A DNA stretch of 64,000 bases from Oenanthe sinensis (taxonomy: Eukaryota; Streptophyta; Magnoliopsida; Apiales; Apiaceae). Numbering within the stretch: position 1 is the first letter of the stretch; each line of letters begins with the position of its first letter. Below the pieces are notes generated by a model that saw only the letters and a program-made list of their open reading frames with translations, was not told the origin of the DNA and made no database searches. This document shows, one piece after another, positions 43,831 through 56,862 of this stretch. Location: contig CM053796.1 of NCBI GenBank assembly GCA_028671895.1, forward strand, positions 25,170,860-25,234,859, in the 5' to 3' direction. Both the position numbers and the translations under genes were made by a program.

Positions 43831-44399
43831 AAATTCAATTCAGTCATATGTAAAATATCGATTTATAGCCATGTCCTGACAAAATGTGGAAATGAAATTT
43901 GAAAAATGTTTGAATAGCTAGGAACATAAGTGATTCGATGTTACAAAGATATTCTTTATAAATTATTTGTAACTTAAAAGTAATATATTTTTAAATCTAT
44001 AAATTACTTATCATATAAATCAAACGAACTCATAATATTTAATCCCAATTTAGTCTTTTACATAAAACTATATACTGATCATAAGAGCAACTCCAACATT
44101 ACCATTATATTAGGTCTTTAGTCAAATTGAAGAAATGAAAATAAAAATTATCTCCAACAAGCTCCTAGCTACTCCTTAAATTTATAGGAGCGTCAAATGT
44201 TTCCTCAATAATGAGGTGTGGATAATCCCTCCTAAGTTAATTCTAAATTATTTTCTGTCTTTTCCATGTATTACACGAATGATTTTGTTTATATGTATAT
44301 ATAGTTAATTAGTAAAATATAAATGAAGTGCGAGGGTAAGGAGGATTGTCAGAGAAGATGAACAATTTTACCTCCTGAATACTTAAGAGCTATGTACGT
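43831..44399. other. AT-rich sequence, possible MITE fragment
   Basis: No gene seen. Around 44090 the text AAGAGCAACTCCAACA resembles the start of a common plant MITE class, but no partner end was found. Confidence 0.35.
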
Positions 44400-44658
44400 T
44401 ATAGCCAAAATATGCCTCTCATTAATTCTGGAGCATCTCACTCTCAACAGCCTCTCACTCTCGAAGAGCCTCGCCTAATTGGATAGGCCTAGGCCCATGA
44501 AGACAATTAGCCCTGACGGAAGACAAGTAGCCTAGGCCCATGCACGAAGAGCCTTGCCTACATGAAGAGCCTCACCCGGTCAGTAAGGTTCGACCCACGA
44601 AGACAACTAAATATTTATGAAGAAGATAGGTGGCCCAAGCCCATGTTTGAAGTATCTC
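44400..44658. repeat. Direct repeat R1 of the 44-60 kb background
   Basis: About 260 bp (CTCGCCTA, GCCTAGGCCCATG and similar words) recurs in the same orientation at 59552..59812 with moderate divergence. The pair brackets the solo LTR and the young Copia element. GC content is clearly higher than in the flanks. Confidence 0.8.
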
Positions 44659-46039
44659 TTCCACTTTAGAGTAATAAAGGAACTGTTTAAAAGGCCCAAT
44701 ATTATTCAGCCCAGGTACATCAGGCTCGCCTACTTGCATCAGGCTCGCCTATTTGAGATCCAGATAACTACACAATACCAGAATCATTACTTGAACCCCA
44801 TTTGAAGATATTGTAGGAATTTATGCACCAGCGGAAGCATTGAATAACATTTATTTGCATATATTCCTATGTATACATACATATAGATACAAAAAAACTA
44901 TTTTATAAATTGAAGAATACCTCGATTGTTTTCCGGCAACAGCTAGAGAAGATCTTATTCTTCAATCCTTGAAAGTCATATTACTAGTCCTATTTGTAAT
45001 AAGTAGATGACAACTCAACTCAGATAAGAAAGCGAAGTAAATAATAAATATTGAATATAGAGGAAGAACAAAAGAAGCCATGACAAGAGAAGACACAAAG
45101 ACCACTACAGAAGAAATGAGAATCAACATTGTAGTTAGTCATCCGTGAACCAGACCAGTGCACAGGGTGTCAACAATGTCAGTGAAGATTCGTCATCAAA
45201 AAGTTCAAGTGGTTAAAAAGGTTATTGTTGAAGAACAGAAGAGTCTTATCTACATCAACAATAGTCAAGCCTTTAATTTAATTCTCTATTAATTAATTAA
45301 ATTAATTAGTTAATTTAATTAGTAAATTAATTCACTCAGAATTAATTTATTTCTTAAATTAATTAAAGGATTAATTAATTTAGAATTATTTTAGAATGAC
45401 AGAAGACAGAAGTTGGAAGCTCAAAGGGATACAGGTTTGTTTGGAATACAGTGTACAAGAGTCAGAATCCAAGATTGAATATTTGACTGGGTACATGTAG
45501 TGGTTAAAAGAAGTATTGTCTAGTTTAAAGAGTCAGATTATTTCAGTAACAGAGGTACTTCTAATTGCAACTGTAGAAACAGCCAAACATGCCTGACAGT
45601 ACTGACTTGAAGAAAAGACGGAAAAAGAAATGACACGGAAGAAATGCAAATTCATATATTCGTAAAAGTGGAACCCCGGTTGGAATTGATTTATCATTTC
45701 CAAGTCAAAAGGAGTTCGGTTCCAGACGATCAGGAGACCGCAGCTTAGAGCGTAAGGATTTATTTAATTAATAAATATTTTATTTATTTTGTAAATTATA
45801 TTTATAAATATCTAAATAATATTAGATATTTATTTTTATAATTTCTGAATTAAATTTATTATTTATTAATCAAATACTATAAGCTGTGCGGGTCGAAAAG
45901 CATTTCTACGGAGCCTATTCACTACAGGACGAAATAAGCCCCTTTTCATTTGAATTTGGCAGGAGATTATTTCAACCAATCACATGCTGACACTTGTCCA
46001 ATCAAGAAGAAAAGAAATGAATATGGCAGGTGATTGATA

Positions 46040-46340
46040 AGTCATACCGAATGGAATCAAAGAGTCATACCGAAGATCATTTTCAAATAGTCATGCTGAA
46101 TCAGAAGAGTCATACCGAGCTTTGATTTATTATATGACAAGTCATACCGAATTGTTTTCTTTATTAAATAAGTCATACTGATTTATTTAATTAAAAGAAA
46201 AATCGAATATGACTTTAAGATAAGTCATACCGAATTTTGAAGAGTCATACCGACAGAAATAAGTCATGCCCAGCTTTCTGAAGAGTCATACAAGGCTTAA
46301 TTTGATGAGAAAAAGAGTCATATTGGAAGAGTCATGCTGG
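46040..46340 (+). promoter_or_regulatory. Array of twelve AGTCAT(ACCGA) boxes in U3
   Basis: The boxes are spaced 13 to about 60 bp apart, all in the same orientation, with variable spacers, so this is not a simple tandem repeat. The same array is at 56131..56431 in the 3' LTR. Most likely an enhancer built from one binding site; the factor is unknown. Confidence 0.75.
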
Positions 46341-46350
46341 CTTTCCTCCT

Positions 46351-46360
46351 CTATAAATAT
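46351..46360 (+). promoter_or_regulatory. LTR TATA box
   Basis: CTATAAATAT directly after the AGTCAT array; the matching site in the 3' LTR is at 56442..56451. Confidence 0.82.
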
Positions 46361-46772
46361 GAGGCCGGGGGCTTCATTTTTCAGAGTAGAAAAAATCAGT
46401 TCAAATTCAGAATTTGTCTGCATTGTAATATTCACAGACTTTCTGTGCTGGTTTGATTTTAATTCCTAAAGTAGAACAATTCATGTCAAATTTGTTCTAG
46501 GAATTAAAGTTTATTCTACCGGATATTGTAACACCCATTCAAGTTTTATATACATATTTAACTTGAATCTTGTTTACTTACTTGCTAATTTTCTATATCT
46601 TAAATGTTTAATCGTGAAAATAGAAAGCTAGTAAGTCAGCCTCCCAAACACTACAAATACTCTAACCCTCAGCTTTAGCAATAATTTAATTCCGCAAATT
46701 CTGAAAAGAATTTTAAATTGTTGTCAGTATCGCATTCAACCCCCCTTCTACGATACTTCCGGGACCCAACAA

Positions 46773-46785
46773 TTGGCATCAGAGC
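46773..46785 (+). other. Primer binding site (tRNA-Met type, one mismatch)
   Basis: TTGGCATCAGAGC, where the usual form has GGTATC; one base after the LTR end. Confidence 0.85.
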
Positions 46786-46887
46786 AAGCTGATTGATATA
46801 CAAATCAAGATCCGCAGTCCAGTGAAGCTCAGGGTACCGAAGCTGTTTGAACTCTGAATGTTTAGAGGCCTTGTTAAATAGATTTAT

Positions 46888-47320
46888 TTTATAAATTTAA
46901 ATTTAGATACATTTATTTTATAAATGTTATTTAAAATAAATTTATTTTGTGAATTTAATTTAAATGAGTTTATTATTTAAACTTGAAAAAGTTTGTTTTA
47001 TAAACTTAATTTAAATAAGTTTACTTTATAAATTTTAATTTAAATAAATTTATTCTTTAAATTTAAATAGACTTACTTTTATAATTTAAATTTGTTTAGA
47101 TAATTTTATTTTATAAATTTAAATTTAGATAAATTTATTTTATAAATGTTATTTAAAATAAATTTATTTTGTGAATTTAATTTAAATGAGTTTATTATTT
47201 AAACTTGAAAAAGGTTTATTTTATAAACTTAATTTAAATGAATTTATTTTATAAATTTAATTTAAGTAACTTTATTAGTTAAATTTATATAGATTTAATT
47301 TATAATCTAAAGATATTAAA
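46888..47320. repeat. Tandem duplication in the leader (unit about 220 bp)
   Basis: The AT-rich block with AAATTTAGATA, ATGTTATTTAAAATAAATTT and TGAGTTTATTATTTAAACTTG appears twice in a row (starting about 46888 and 47108). It sits where gag would start; no gag is readable. Confidence 0.75.
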
Positions 47321-48470
47321 ACTTGGTCCATTTTTCAAAAAGAGTTTGTAATTGAAAAATTCTTCATTTTGGTTCAGAATTATTTCCCAGAGCATATGAC
47401 CTCGTTTCGAGAAAAGTGGTCATTTCGTATTAGTAGGTTTATTCCGGAGCATTTGGATTTTATTGTGGATGATACGACTGTTAATGTTATAGTTCCACAA
47501 ACTGCTCAAATGTAAAGATAGGATAGATTTATTAGTGGGGAACTCTGAAGGTTTTTTTTCTGACTCTAATGATCATTCTAGTTTTTGTACTTATACAAAA
47601 CGGATTTAAGAATCGTTAGAGGTCACAACTGAAGAAACATATGAGGTTAAAAGTAGCAAGACAAGATCAGGGCTGTGCTACAATATTCAAGAAGCCTGAA
47701 CAAACAAATGATGACAGAGACTGTGTTGAGTTAAAAGCAGGTGCGTATTTTCATATAAATTGCTCACACTCACATAGTTGTACTTAAATGTCAAATCACT
47801 TCATGTATTGCTTGTTTAGAAGTAGAAGAATTAAAGATGGTAGAATTATCTAAGTAGTCAGTAAAATTTATAGATTCGAGGCTTAATCTAAAACTGACTT
47901 AGGTAATTAGAGATAATTAAAATGTTAGACAACAACATAAATGGATTAGACAGAATTAGTAATTAAATTGTTAGTTCTTCTATTCCATGTGCTTTTAGAA
48001 AATTATTGAATATCTGTAAATCTGCTGAACACCTGTTACATTTGTGTAAAATGGTTAAAGTAGATAGTACTGAATTTTCTAATATGCATAACATGCCTGA
48101 ATTGCATAATTCTTATCTATAATGCATTGAAGCTGAATGTTTACCATGTGTTCTTATTTTCATGCTTGTTCGTTTAAATCTAAAAATGCATATCTTAGGA
48201 CTTGCATAATCTTAGGCAAAGCATCAATAATAATCACAATAGGGTAAAGACTGCTAGTCCACCTTAAGATAGGTTGGAATCACTAATCTCATAGCCTTAA
48301 GACTACCTTGTCAAGGCTGCTGTGAATGAGAAGTGATCAGTCAAAGATAAGTTTGTGCATGTTAAGGTTGAAACTGTTGTTACCACTGTTGAAAGTAATA
48401 TCTCTAACCCATCTGGACTCAATTGAAGTTGAGTACCAAAAAGCTTAATCATTTGTGATTGCAGAGTATG
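47321..48470 (+). other. Non-coding interior of the young Copia element (gag position)
   Basis: No gag domain or zinc knuckle can be read in any frame; AT-rich text with many stops. Confidence 0.5.
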
Positions 48471-50560
48471 AAACAAAAGTCAAAAGTTATGTGATTTCGT
48501 GACATTTATTGTTCGAGGCATATCACTAGCAGTGAAGCTCTACTATTACAGTTGGTTGAGAAGGCCTCCCCGATGGTAACCTTTGGAGATGACAGCAAAG
48601 GATGTACAAGGGATATGGCTATCATGATTTAAGAACTGTCATCAGTGGAAGCATCTTTCTTGTCGACGGACTTAAGCACTAAGCACTATCTATAGGGCAC
48701 TAGAGAATTCTTTGTCAAAGGTTTTCTAAAAAAGCATTGAAATAGAAAAGTGTTTGATTTCAAGCAAGAAAGATGGAAGATCACTCAACTGAGAGTGAAT
48801 TGGTGATGTTCATGCATTCAACAGATAATATATCACATATGGTGATTGATCACATCAAGAAGATCAAGTTGGAAGCAAAGTACTTTCAAGTTGAAGCGAT
48901 TAACATATCATGCTTCTTCATTCAACAAGATTATGAAAAGACATCATATGAGTCAATGGCCAACCAGAAGCAAACACTGAAGCTCTTTCGTGTGTTTGGA
49001 GGAAATTGATATTTATTGAAGATTTATATAAGCATCTTGATAAGTTTGAAATTAAGGCTCATGGAACAATTTTCCTCGGCTACTCATTGAAGTCAAAAGC
49101 TTTCAAAGTAAGATGTGATGTAAAACCAGAAGGTGATTGAAAGTCTGAATGTGTCGTCCTATTACACCAAGCTCCCGAGCATTAAAATAAAAGTCTATTC
49201 TGAATCTGTGAAGCTTGACATCTAGTCAGAGTCATATTCAGTTATTGATGATGAAACTGAGGTTGCAGAAGGAATCAATGTTAATGATGATGATTCAGAT
49301 CCTAGTAGTGGAAATGGTAGTGAATCTACACAACTCATGGACTTTAACAGAATCCACTAAACAAGGTAAAGGATCTTCAACACATCCTAGCAGCAACTCA
49401 GGGGGAGTAAATAAAAGAAGGATCTACTAGTCGTACTTAACACAATGAAGATCAAAGGTATACATTAAGAACATATCTGCCGAGACAACGGGTTTGAAGT
49501 CAAAGTCATTCCTGGAGTCAAATTCTTAGTGATTTGGATAATAGAGTAAAGACTAGAAGTGCTATGCAAAGTAAATAGTTACTCTTCAGGAAAGAACAAT
49601 TGTTAAACAGTTGGAATCCTAAAGAAGATTGAAGAAGCACTGATTGATCCAGATTGGGTGATTGCAATGCAAGATGATCTCAATCAGTTCGAAGGCAGAA
49701 TCTACTGAATCTGGAACCCAGGCCACAAGACAAAGTTGTAATTGGTACTGTAAGGGTTTTCAGAGACTGGATGATTTTTGGCATTGTTATGAGGGACAAA
49801 GCCAAACTGGTTGCTACAGAAGGTATCGACGATGATGGAAACAGAATCTTCGGGACTTTCAAGATCTAACTAAAGCACCAGAGACGACACTTGATACTAT
49901 TAGGGCTGAACATGTTGATGTACAATAAATCCTGGACTTTGAAGTTTCATATCCACTAGAATTTGTATATCATTCTCTTCACAAAGCTCTCTATGACGAA
50001 GGTAAGATATCAAGCAATCGTCAAGGACATAGTATGACACTCTAACTGCTAATTACTTGAATATGATTTTATATTAGAGTCGTTATACACATATCTCTCT
50101 AGAATACAAGGCACACACACATAATGTTTAGTGCAAGTATACCATGGTTATATTATATGTGGGTCTACTGTGCATAAAGACCATATATTTTATTCTCAAT
50201 ATGCCTATGTGTAAGTTTCCACGTGGATACTAGAGAATCTAATCTTATAGCTAAGATATGAATTGTTAGATATCTTAAGGGATTACCAATTCTAAGAATC
50301 AGGTACCCTAAAGATACCAGGTTTAACCTAATTGGCTATATAGATATAGATAATGCAGGTTATAAGAAAGACAGGGAGGTAATTACCAGAAGCTGTCAAA
50401 CTCCATCAACTCTGCTGGATAATCTCTTCACCACTCACGGAACAAGCGCATGGACACTAGGTATCATTTATATCGAGAGTAGTCCTTAGTAGAATAACTT
50501 GCAGATATTTGCTAAACAGCTTGATGAATTCATTTTGTCTAAGTTGGTTAGTGAAGTTGG
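48471..50560 (+). pseudogene. Decayed Copia pol remnants
   Basis: Fragments in the right order on the plus strand: near 48510..48620 a protease/pre-integrase trace (CSRHIT-like, then MVTFGDDSKGC); 48773..49009 an integrase C-terminal trace (KTSYESM, LKLFRVFGG); 49625..49690 the reverse transcriptase start (KIEEALIDPDWVIAMQDDLN); 50265..50370 an RNase H trace (IVRYLKGLP, FNLIGYIDIDNAGYKKD); 50495..50570 its end (LDEFILSKLVSEVGIL). All are separated by stops and deletions; the integrase and reverse transcriptase catalytic cores are missing or unreadable. They show descent from a SIRE-type Copia element. Confidence 0.78.
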
Positions 50561-53500
50561 GATATTATGTATGTGCATATTTGTTGGAAATCTCATCTGT
50601 AAGGAATTCTTAAATGAGTTCACAAGTATTAAATTTTCCATATTTAAAGGACTTGTGAATTTATTTGAAATCCAGAACCTCGTGCTTATTGCTACTACTT
50701 TAATTATCATGTTCACAATGTAATATGCATATGTGGTAATTAGGTGTTCTAGCATAAGTTTGTATATTATCTTAATTGATTTAAAATTATGATGTCAGAC
50801 AATTCAATGTCATATCAGTCTCATGATTTAAATGAATTAAAATAATATGCAGCATAATTGTTTGTATGATAAATATTTTATGAGTATCAGTTAATGATAT
50901 CTTGCTTAATTGTTTTGATATTTTTCTCTGATATTTTTAAATGTTTTGTTACAAATAATTGTGACACTTTTAATATTAGTGACATTACTTAGAATTACTG
51001 ATCTAAGTAATCAATGCATATTTAAAAAATCACTGATATTGGAAACGGAAGTATTTTCTAAGTTATGCGTATATAAAATTCTCAATATTTTATATACTTA
51101 GAAATATTTCCAAAATTGTTTTTACTTCTAGGTATCAACCATTTGTAAAATGATTTGTTTTCAAACACTTGTTTCAATGTTTGTTGCACATTGATTCAAA
51201 GTACCTAAACAGTGGTTGTTGCTTTGAAGGCCTTGTACTGTATTGCTAAGAATACATCCACCCCTATTGTCATGAAATTTTCTATTTTAAGTTAGGGTGA
51301 ATATCAGGTGGACGAAAATGATGAATATCATAATTGCTTTATGAGTCGGAAAATCATAGTCCTCTATCTGATAAGGATGGTTTGCAAAACTGTTTTCAAA
51401 TCATACAGTATTAAGGTATAAAGGAAAAGAGTCATTTTAACGAGATATAATTTGGTAAGAGAGTTGAATTTCTTCTTTGGTATAAATTCTCGCGTTTTAC
51501 AATGGGATGTTTGCCTTATAGGAAATTCATAAAGGATAAAAACTTTCTTCTATGATACAACTTTCCCGCATTTTATTATGGGATATGTATCTTAAAGAAA
51601 ATTTTATATCATGCTCTTAAATGATAAATCTTTAGAACCAATAAAACTCTTTTATTAAAAGTGCTTTAATGCAATCTATTACCATTTCTTATTATATTTT
51701 TCCTTCTCCTTGGGATGAAAAATATGTTTTGGAATGTTAAGGTGATTATCTTTTTATCTCGATTGGTTCTTTCCAGTTAGCCCTTAGTGGCTTTTGAAAC
51801 TGGCCAAGAGGTTGAAAACCCATCAATCTCTTACCCAGGCCATAGTACCAAACACCAATTCATCCACTTCCATATATTAACCCCTGGAGATATAAGGAAC
51901 TCGTGTAAGTTAGAGGTTGATAAGGGAGAAACTGCACTCGATGCAGCAAATAAGGATGATGTCGAAAGTGCACCCACAGCTCTACCTCCAGAGAGGAAAA
52001 GGAATATATAACTGAGGTAACTGTAAGCTCATCTGCATCTTCTCAAAAGGATGCAGAGCTGAAAAGGCAATAAAACTGTCTCTGGAATCATTCTCTCTAC
52101 AGGATGAATCCATTGAAATTCGCTCGTCAGCTAGAGCACTTTGTAATGAGTCAAGCACACCACCGGCACTCACGCTGATGGTAAGCCTAAAATAGATAAA
52201 TTCTAGGAACACATTACAAGGCGTGCACAGTGAGAGGTACATGCAACATTTTTAGTTTTGTACAGTTTTATTTAATTGGCATTCATACTGTTAATATATA
52301 TTTTTTTTTGAGAATTGAATTTCTTCTTTGATACAAATTCTCGCTTTTTATTACGGGAAATTTGTCTTATAGAAAATTCATAAGTGATAGAAACTTTCTT
52401 CTCAGATATAACTTTCCCGCGTTTTATTAAGGGACATGTATCTTAAAGAAAATTTCGTATCATGCGCTATAATAATATTTTTTTTCAACGATTGGCATAT
52501 TTATTTTTCCTATAAAATTGGCATATTTTTACTTTATAGTTTTTTTTATTTTATTTCATGTTATTTTTAAAATTTATTTTTGTCTACGAGAAATTGTTCT
52601 AAGAATCATAAGTATTAAATGTCAATATTTAAAGGACTTGTGAATTTCTTTACATCTACTTTCTCGAGCTTACATATATCACTGATAATTGTTATGAGTA
52701 TAATTGTCATATGCTTGAGTAACAATTATTAGATATAATGTATGAAGTTAAATGCTAATTTTCATTCCTATGATTATTTAGTATTTGACAATTGTATTTT
52801 ATCTTATTAAAATTATGAATTGAAGCAATTCATCGTTTATTAGTTTCATAGTTTTAATATGATGAAATATTAGGAGCATAATTTCTTGCTTTTTGAAATT
52901 ATTATTAATTATCATATTTTGATAATTTGTGATTGTTTCATTGCAATTAATTATGATTTTTGTTGTTAGTGATAATATATATACATTGTTTATCTGAAAA
53001 TCACTAATAATAAAAGCATATCTGTGTTCTGCCGAACAAGAGCAATCGACTCGAGGTAAAAGCAGGTAATCTCGATCTTGATATATTCTTTAATCAATTG
53101 ATATAAATATATATACAATTGATATATTGAGCCCTCAGTGGCTATAGGACAAGATCAAGGGATTGAAAACATACAATCTCTAACACAGATCATAGAACTA
53201 AACACTCAAACAGATACAACTTCATCTACTAAACCCCTGAAAAGAAAATCTTTATCAACTAAAGAGGGTGAGAGAGTAAGTGCCTCTAGTGCACTAGAAA
53301 AGAGAAGTATCTATGAGCGTTCCAGCAGCTCTGCCTCTAGTTAGAATGTAATTGAAACCAAGGCAACTGCTAACTAATTTATATCCTCCCAAAAGGGTAT
53401 AGATTTGCAAATGGCAAAACTGTTACTAGGTTCGTCATCTTAACATGATGAGTCTATTGAATTCGGCCTGTCAGCCAAGGCCATTTGTAAAGAGTCAACT

Positions 53501-53660
53501 TCATCTGGACACTCTCAAACACTGCAAACCATAAATGTATATTCAGATGCACTGTAAGGATTGTCACACACTAAGGATGAATTGACGGAAGCAATTATTC
53601 TAAACTTCCATATCAAGGAAGGAAGGATGATTGATGATTCTGACTGAATCAACATGCCTT
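50561..53660 (+). pseudogene. Third-ORF-like remnants, internally duplicated
   Basis: Open bits at 51787..52011 and 53138..53344 are Ser/Thr/Lys-rich and align with each other (ENPSISYPGHSTKHQ against ENIQSLTQIIELNTQ), followed by parallel Ser- and Lys-rich tracts. Their flanks match too: 50600..50760 with 52600..52740, and 51457..51624 with 52306..52468. The stretch is therefore two diverged copies of one block. It lies where the large third ORF stands in the 24-37 kb element, but sequence kinship to that ORF is not shown. Confidence 0.45.
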
Positions 53661-54129
53661 CACAGGCGTCAGGAGGAAACTTGGATCATTTGCTACATTA
53701 TAGATCCTTGTATCCCTCCCCAGATGGAACATATCTGGATTCCTAATGGAATAGATCATCTTAGATGATCAGCAACTCATTGAATCTATTCCTGAAGTAA
53801 TTCAGTTTTTAAATTCAAATATTTTAATGGATTCAATTGAGGACGGGGATTTACGAAACCCCATTGCACCACCAGTGACCTCTCTTGAAGGGGCTATGGT
53901 GATCTTTCTTGTAGGTACAAACGATTGTGTCATCCGTACTGAGAGAGAGAAATAGTGTTGTGAGGAAAGAGTGAAACACAAGTGAGAAAGAGTGAAAATA
54001 TATATTCTATGAGTGAAACACTTAGAGAGTATATGAGCGAAACACTTGTCAGAAACACAAAAGAAAATCACACACTAGCACAATTACCAAATCCCATTCC
54101 CAATTATCTGTTACAGATTTATAATGTTA

Positions 54130-55060
54130 CTCAACTAAGGGGGATGAAATTTCTTCTATTATTAAGGATTCTGAAGAGGATTACTCAACTAAGGGGGAGA
54201 AGTGTTGAACAGTTCGAACTGTTGAACAAGATCCAAAAAGGGAGAAGTAGATCCAAAAAGGGAAAAGTGTTGAACAAGATCCAAATGGGAGAATTGTTTA
54301 ACAAAGACTTTTACTAGAAGAGGATTACTCCATTGTTGAAAAGGGGGTATATAACAACATGCTTGGATTGGATCCATTTGATTTTAGAAAATTCTTGTAT
54401 ATAGGATTAACTGGATTTTCTAAAATGCATAACATGTCATAGTTTGCATTTTTTATATTTGCGATGGTTTAATGCTGTATGTATGCCATGTTTGTTATTA
54501 CTTCTATTAAATTGGTTGGATAATTCACATAAGGGGAGAATGAATTCACCTTGGGAGAGAAGTGAAGACAGAAGTTGGAGAAATAGAGGAGAAGTGGTAA
54601 TAAGAAGAGAACAAGACTTCATCCCTGCCATCCTAAGGGGGAGTAGTGATGAGTCTGAGAAATGAAGATAATACTACTTGTATAATATGTTCAGTGCTAG
54701 AGGAACAAACATCTTTCATTTCAGTTTCTCAAGAAATCTGGAAATGCAGAATCTGATCCAGAGAAACCAGCAACTGAGGATCTACCAATGACACCTGATC
54801 TCTAGAAGAAGGTGAAGTTGATACTTCTGAAGCTGGTAATGATAGGTAAGTCAAGATAGAACTTTGTTAAATGTGTTCAGTCTAGAGGAACATCTATCTT
54901 ATATTTATCTTTCATAATTGAAATCTGGAAATGTATTATATGATCCAGAAAACAATTTATTATTTACAGTTCTTAAATGTCATTTTATTTTCTTAGTTGT
55001 TAGTTGAGTTATCCTCTAGGAATTTGTGTGTTAAATGTTTAACAACAAATAGGGGGAGAT
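54130..55060 (+). other. Interior 3' region with repeated polypurine-like tracts and the real PPT
   Basis: CTAAGGGGGA-type tracts at 54135..54144, 54188..54199, 54531..54540 and 54634..54643 resemble the polypurine tract at 55049..55060 (AATAGGGGGAGAT), which borders the 3' LTR. Between 54200 and 54300 the phrase GTTGAACAAGATCCAAA is repeated. Confidence 0.6.
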
Positions 55061-56862
55061 TGAAAGTCATATTACTAGTCCTATTTGTAATAAGTAGATG
55101 ACAACTCAACTCAGATAAGAAAGCGAAGTAAATAATAAATATTGAATATAGAGGAAGAACAAAAGAAGCCATGACAAGAGAAGACACAAAGACCACTACA
55201 GAAGAAATGAGAATCAACATTGTAGTTAGTCATCCGTGAACCAGACCAGTGCACAGGGTGTCAACAATGTCAGTGAAGATTCGTCATCAAAAAGTTCAAG
55301 TGGTTAAAAAGGTTATTGTTGAAGAACAGAAGAGTCTTATCTACATCAACAATAGTCAAGCCTTTAATTTAATTCTCTATTAATTAATTAAATTAATTAG
55401 TTAATTTAATTAGTAAATTAATTCACTCACAATTAATTTATTTCTTAAATTAATTAAAGGATTAATTAATTTAGAATTATTTTAGAATGACAGAAGACAG
55501 AAGTTGGAAGCTCAAAGGGATACAGGTTTATTTGGAATACAGTGTACAAGAGTCAGAATCCAAGATTGAATATTTGACTGGGTACATGCAGTGGTTAAAA
55601 GAAGTATTGTCTAGTTTAAAGAGTCAGATTATTTCAGTAACAGAGGTACTTCTAATTGCAACTGTAGAAACAGCCAAACATGCCTGACAGTACTGACTTG
55701 AAGAAAAGACGGAAAAAGAAATGACACGGAAGAAATGCAAATTCATATATTCGTAAAAGTGGAACCCCGGTTGGAATTGATTTATCATTTCCAAGTCAAA
55801 AGGAGTTCGGTTCCAGACGATCAGGAGACCGCAGCTTAGAGCGTAAGGATTTATTTAATTAATAAATATTTTATTTATTTTGTAAATTATATTTATAAAT
55901 ATCTAAATAATATTAGATATTTATTTTTATAATTTCTGAATTAAATTTATTATTTATTAATCAAATACTATAAGCTGTGCGGGTCGAAAAGCATTTCTAC
56001 GGAGCCTATTCACTACAGGACGAAATAAGCCCCTTTTCATTTGAATTTGGCAGGAGATTATTTCAACCAATCACATGCTGACACTTGTCCAATCAAGAAG
56101 AAAAGAAATGAATATGGCAGGTGATTGATAAGTCATACCGAATGGAATCAAAGAGTCATACCGAAGATCATTTTCAAATAGTCATGCTGAATCAGAAGAG
56201 TCATACCGAGCTTTGATTTATTATATGACAAGTCATACCGAATTGTTTTCTTTATTAAATAAGTCATACTGATTTATTTAATTAAAAGAAAAATCGAATA
56301 TGACTTTAAGATAAGTCATACCGAATTTTGAAGAGTCATACCGACAGAAATAAGTCATGCCCAGCTTTCTGAAGAGTCATACAAGGCTTAATTTGATGAG
56401 AAAAAGAGTCATATTGGAAGAGTCATGCTGGCTTTCCTCCTCTATAAATATGAGGCCGGGGGCTTCATTTTTCAGAGTAGAAAAAATCAGTTCAAATTCA
56501 GAATTTGTCTGCATTGTAATATTCACAGACTTTCTGTGCTGGTTTGATTTTAATTCCTAAAGTAGAACAATTCATGTCAAATTTGTTCTAGGAATTAAAG
56601 TTTATTCTACCGGATATTGTAACACCCATTCAAGTTTAATATACATATTTAACTTGAATCTTGTTTACTTACTTGCTAATTTTCTATATCTTAAATGTTT
56701 AATCGTGAAAATAGAAAGCTAGTAAGTCAGCCTCCCAAACACTACAAATACTCTAACCCTCAGCTTTAGCAATAATTTAATTCCGCAAATTCTGAAAAGA
56801 ATTTTAAATTGTTGTCAGTATCGCATTCAACCCCCCTTCTACGATACTTCCGGGACCCAACA
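55061..56862 (+). repeat. 3' LTR of the young Copia element
   Basis: 1802 bp, near identical to 44970..46771; hand-found differences are a G/C near 45341, G/A near 45438, T/C near 45498 and T/A near 46548 (5' LTR coordinates). Confidence 0.95.

Larger units (their letters stand above)
44970..46771 (+). repeat. 5' LTR of the young Copia element
   Basis: Starts TGAAAGTCAT and ends GGACCCAACA. U3 carries twelve AGTCAT boxes (mostly AGTCATACCGA) between 46040 and 46340, ten bases upstream of a TATA box. Short palindromic TTAATTAA-rich stretches at 45270..45400 and 45760..45870. Confidence 0.95.

Noticed and set aside
46040..46340. AGTCAT boxes as a CRISPR or simple tandem repeat
   Set aside because: Boxes are too short and irregularly spaced, and are embedded in a promoter region.
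46266..46469. 67-codon frame, identical at 56357..56560
   Set aside because: Both lie in the LTRs of the same element across the U3 array and TATA box; identity only reflects the LTR pair.
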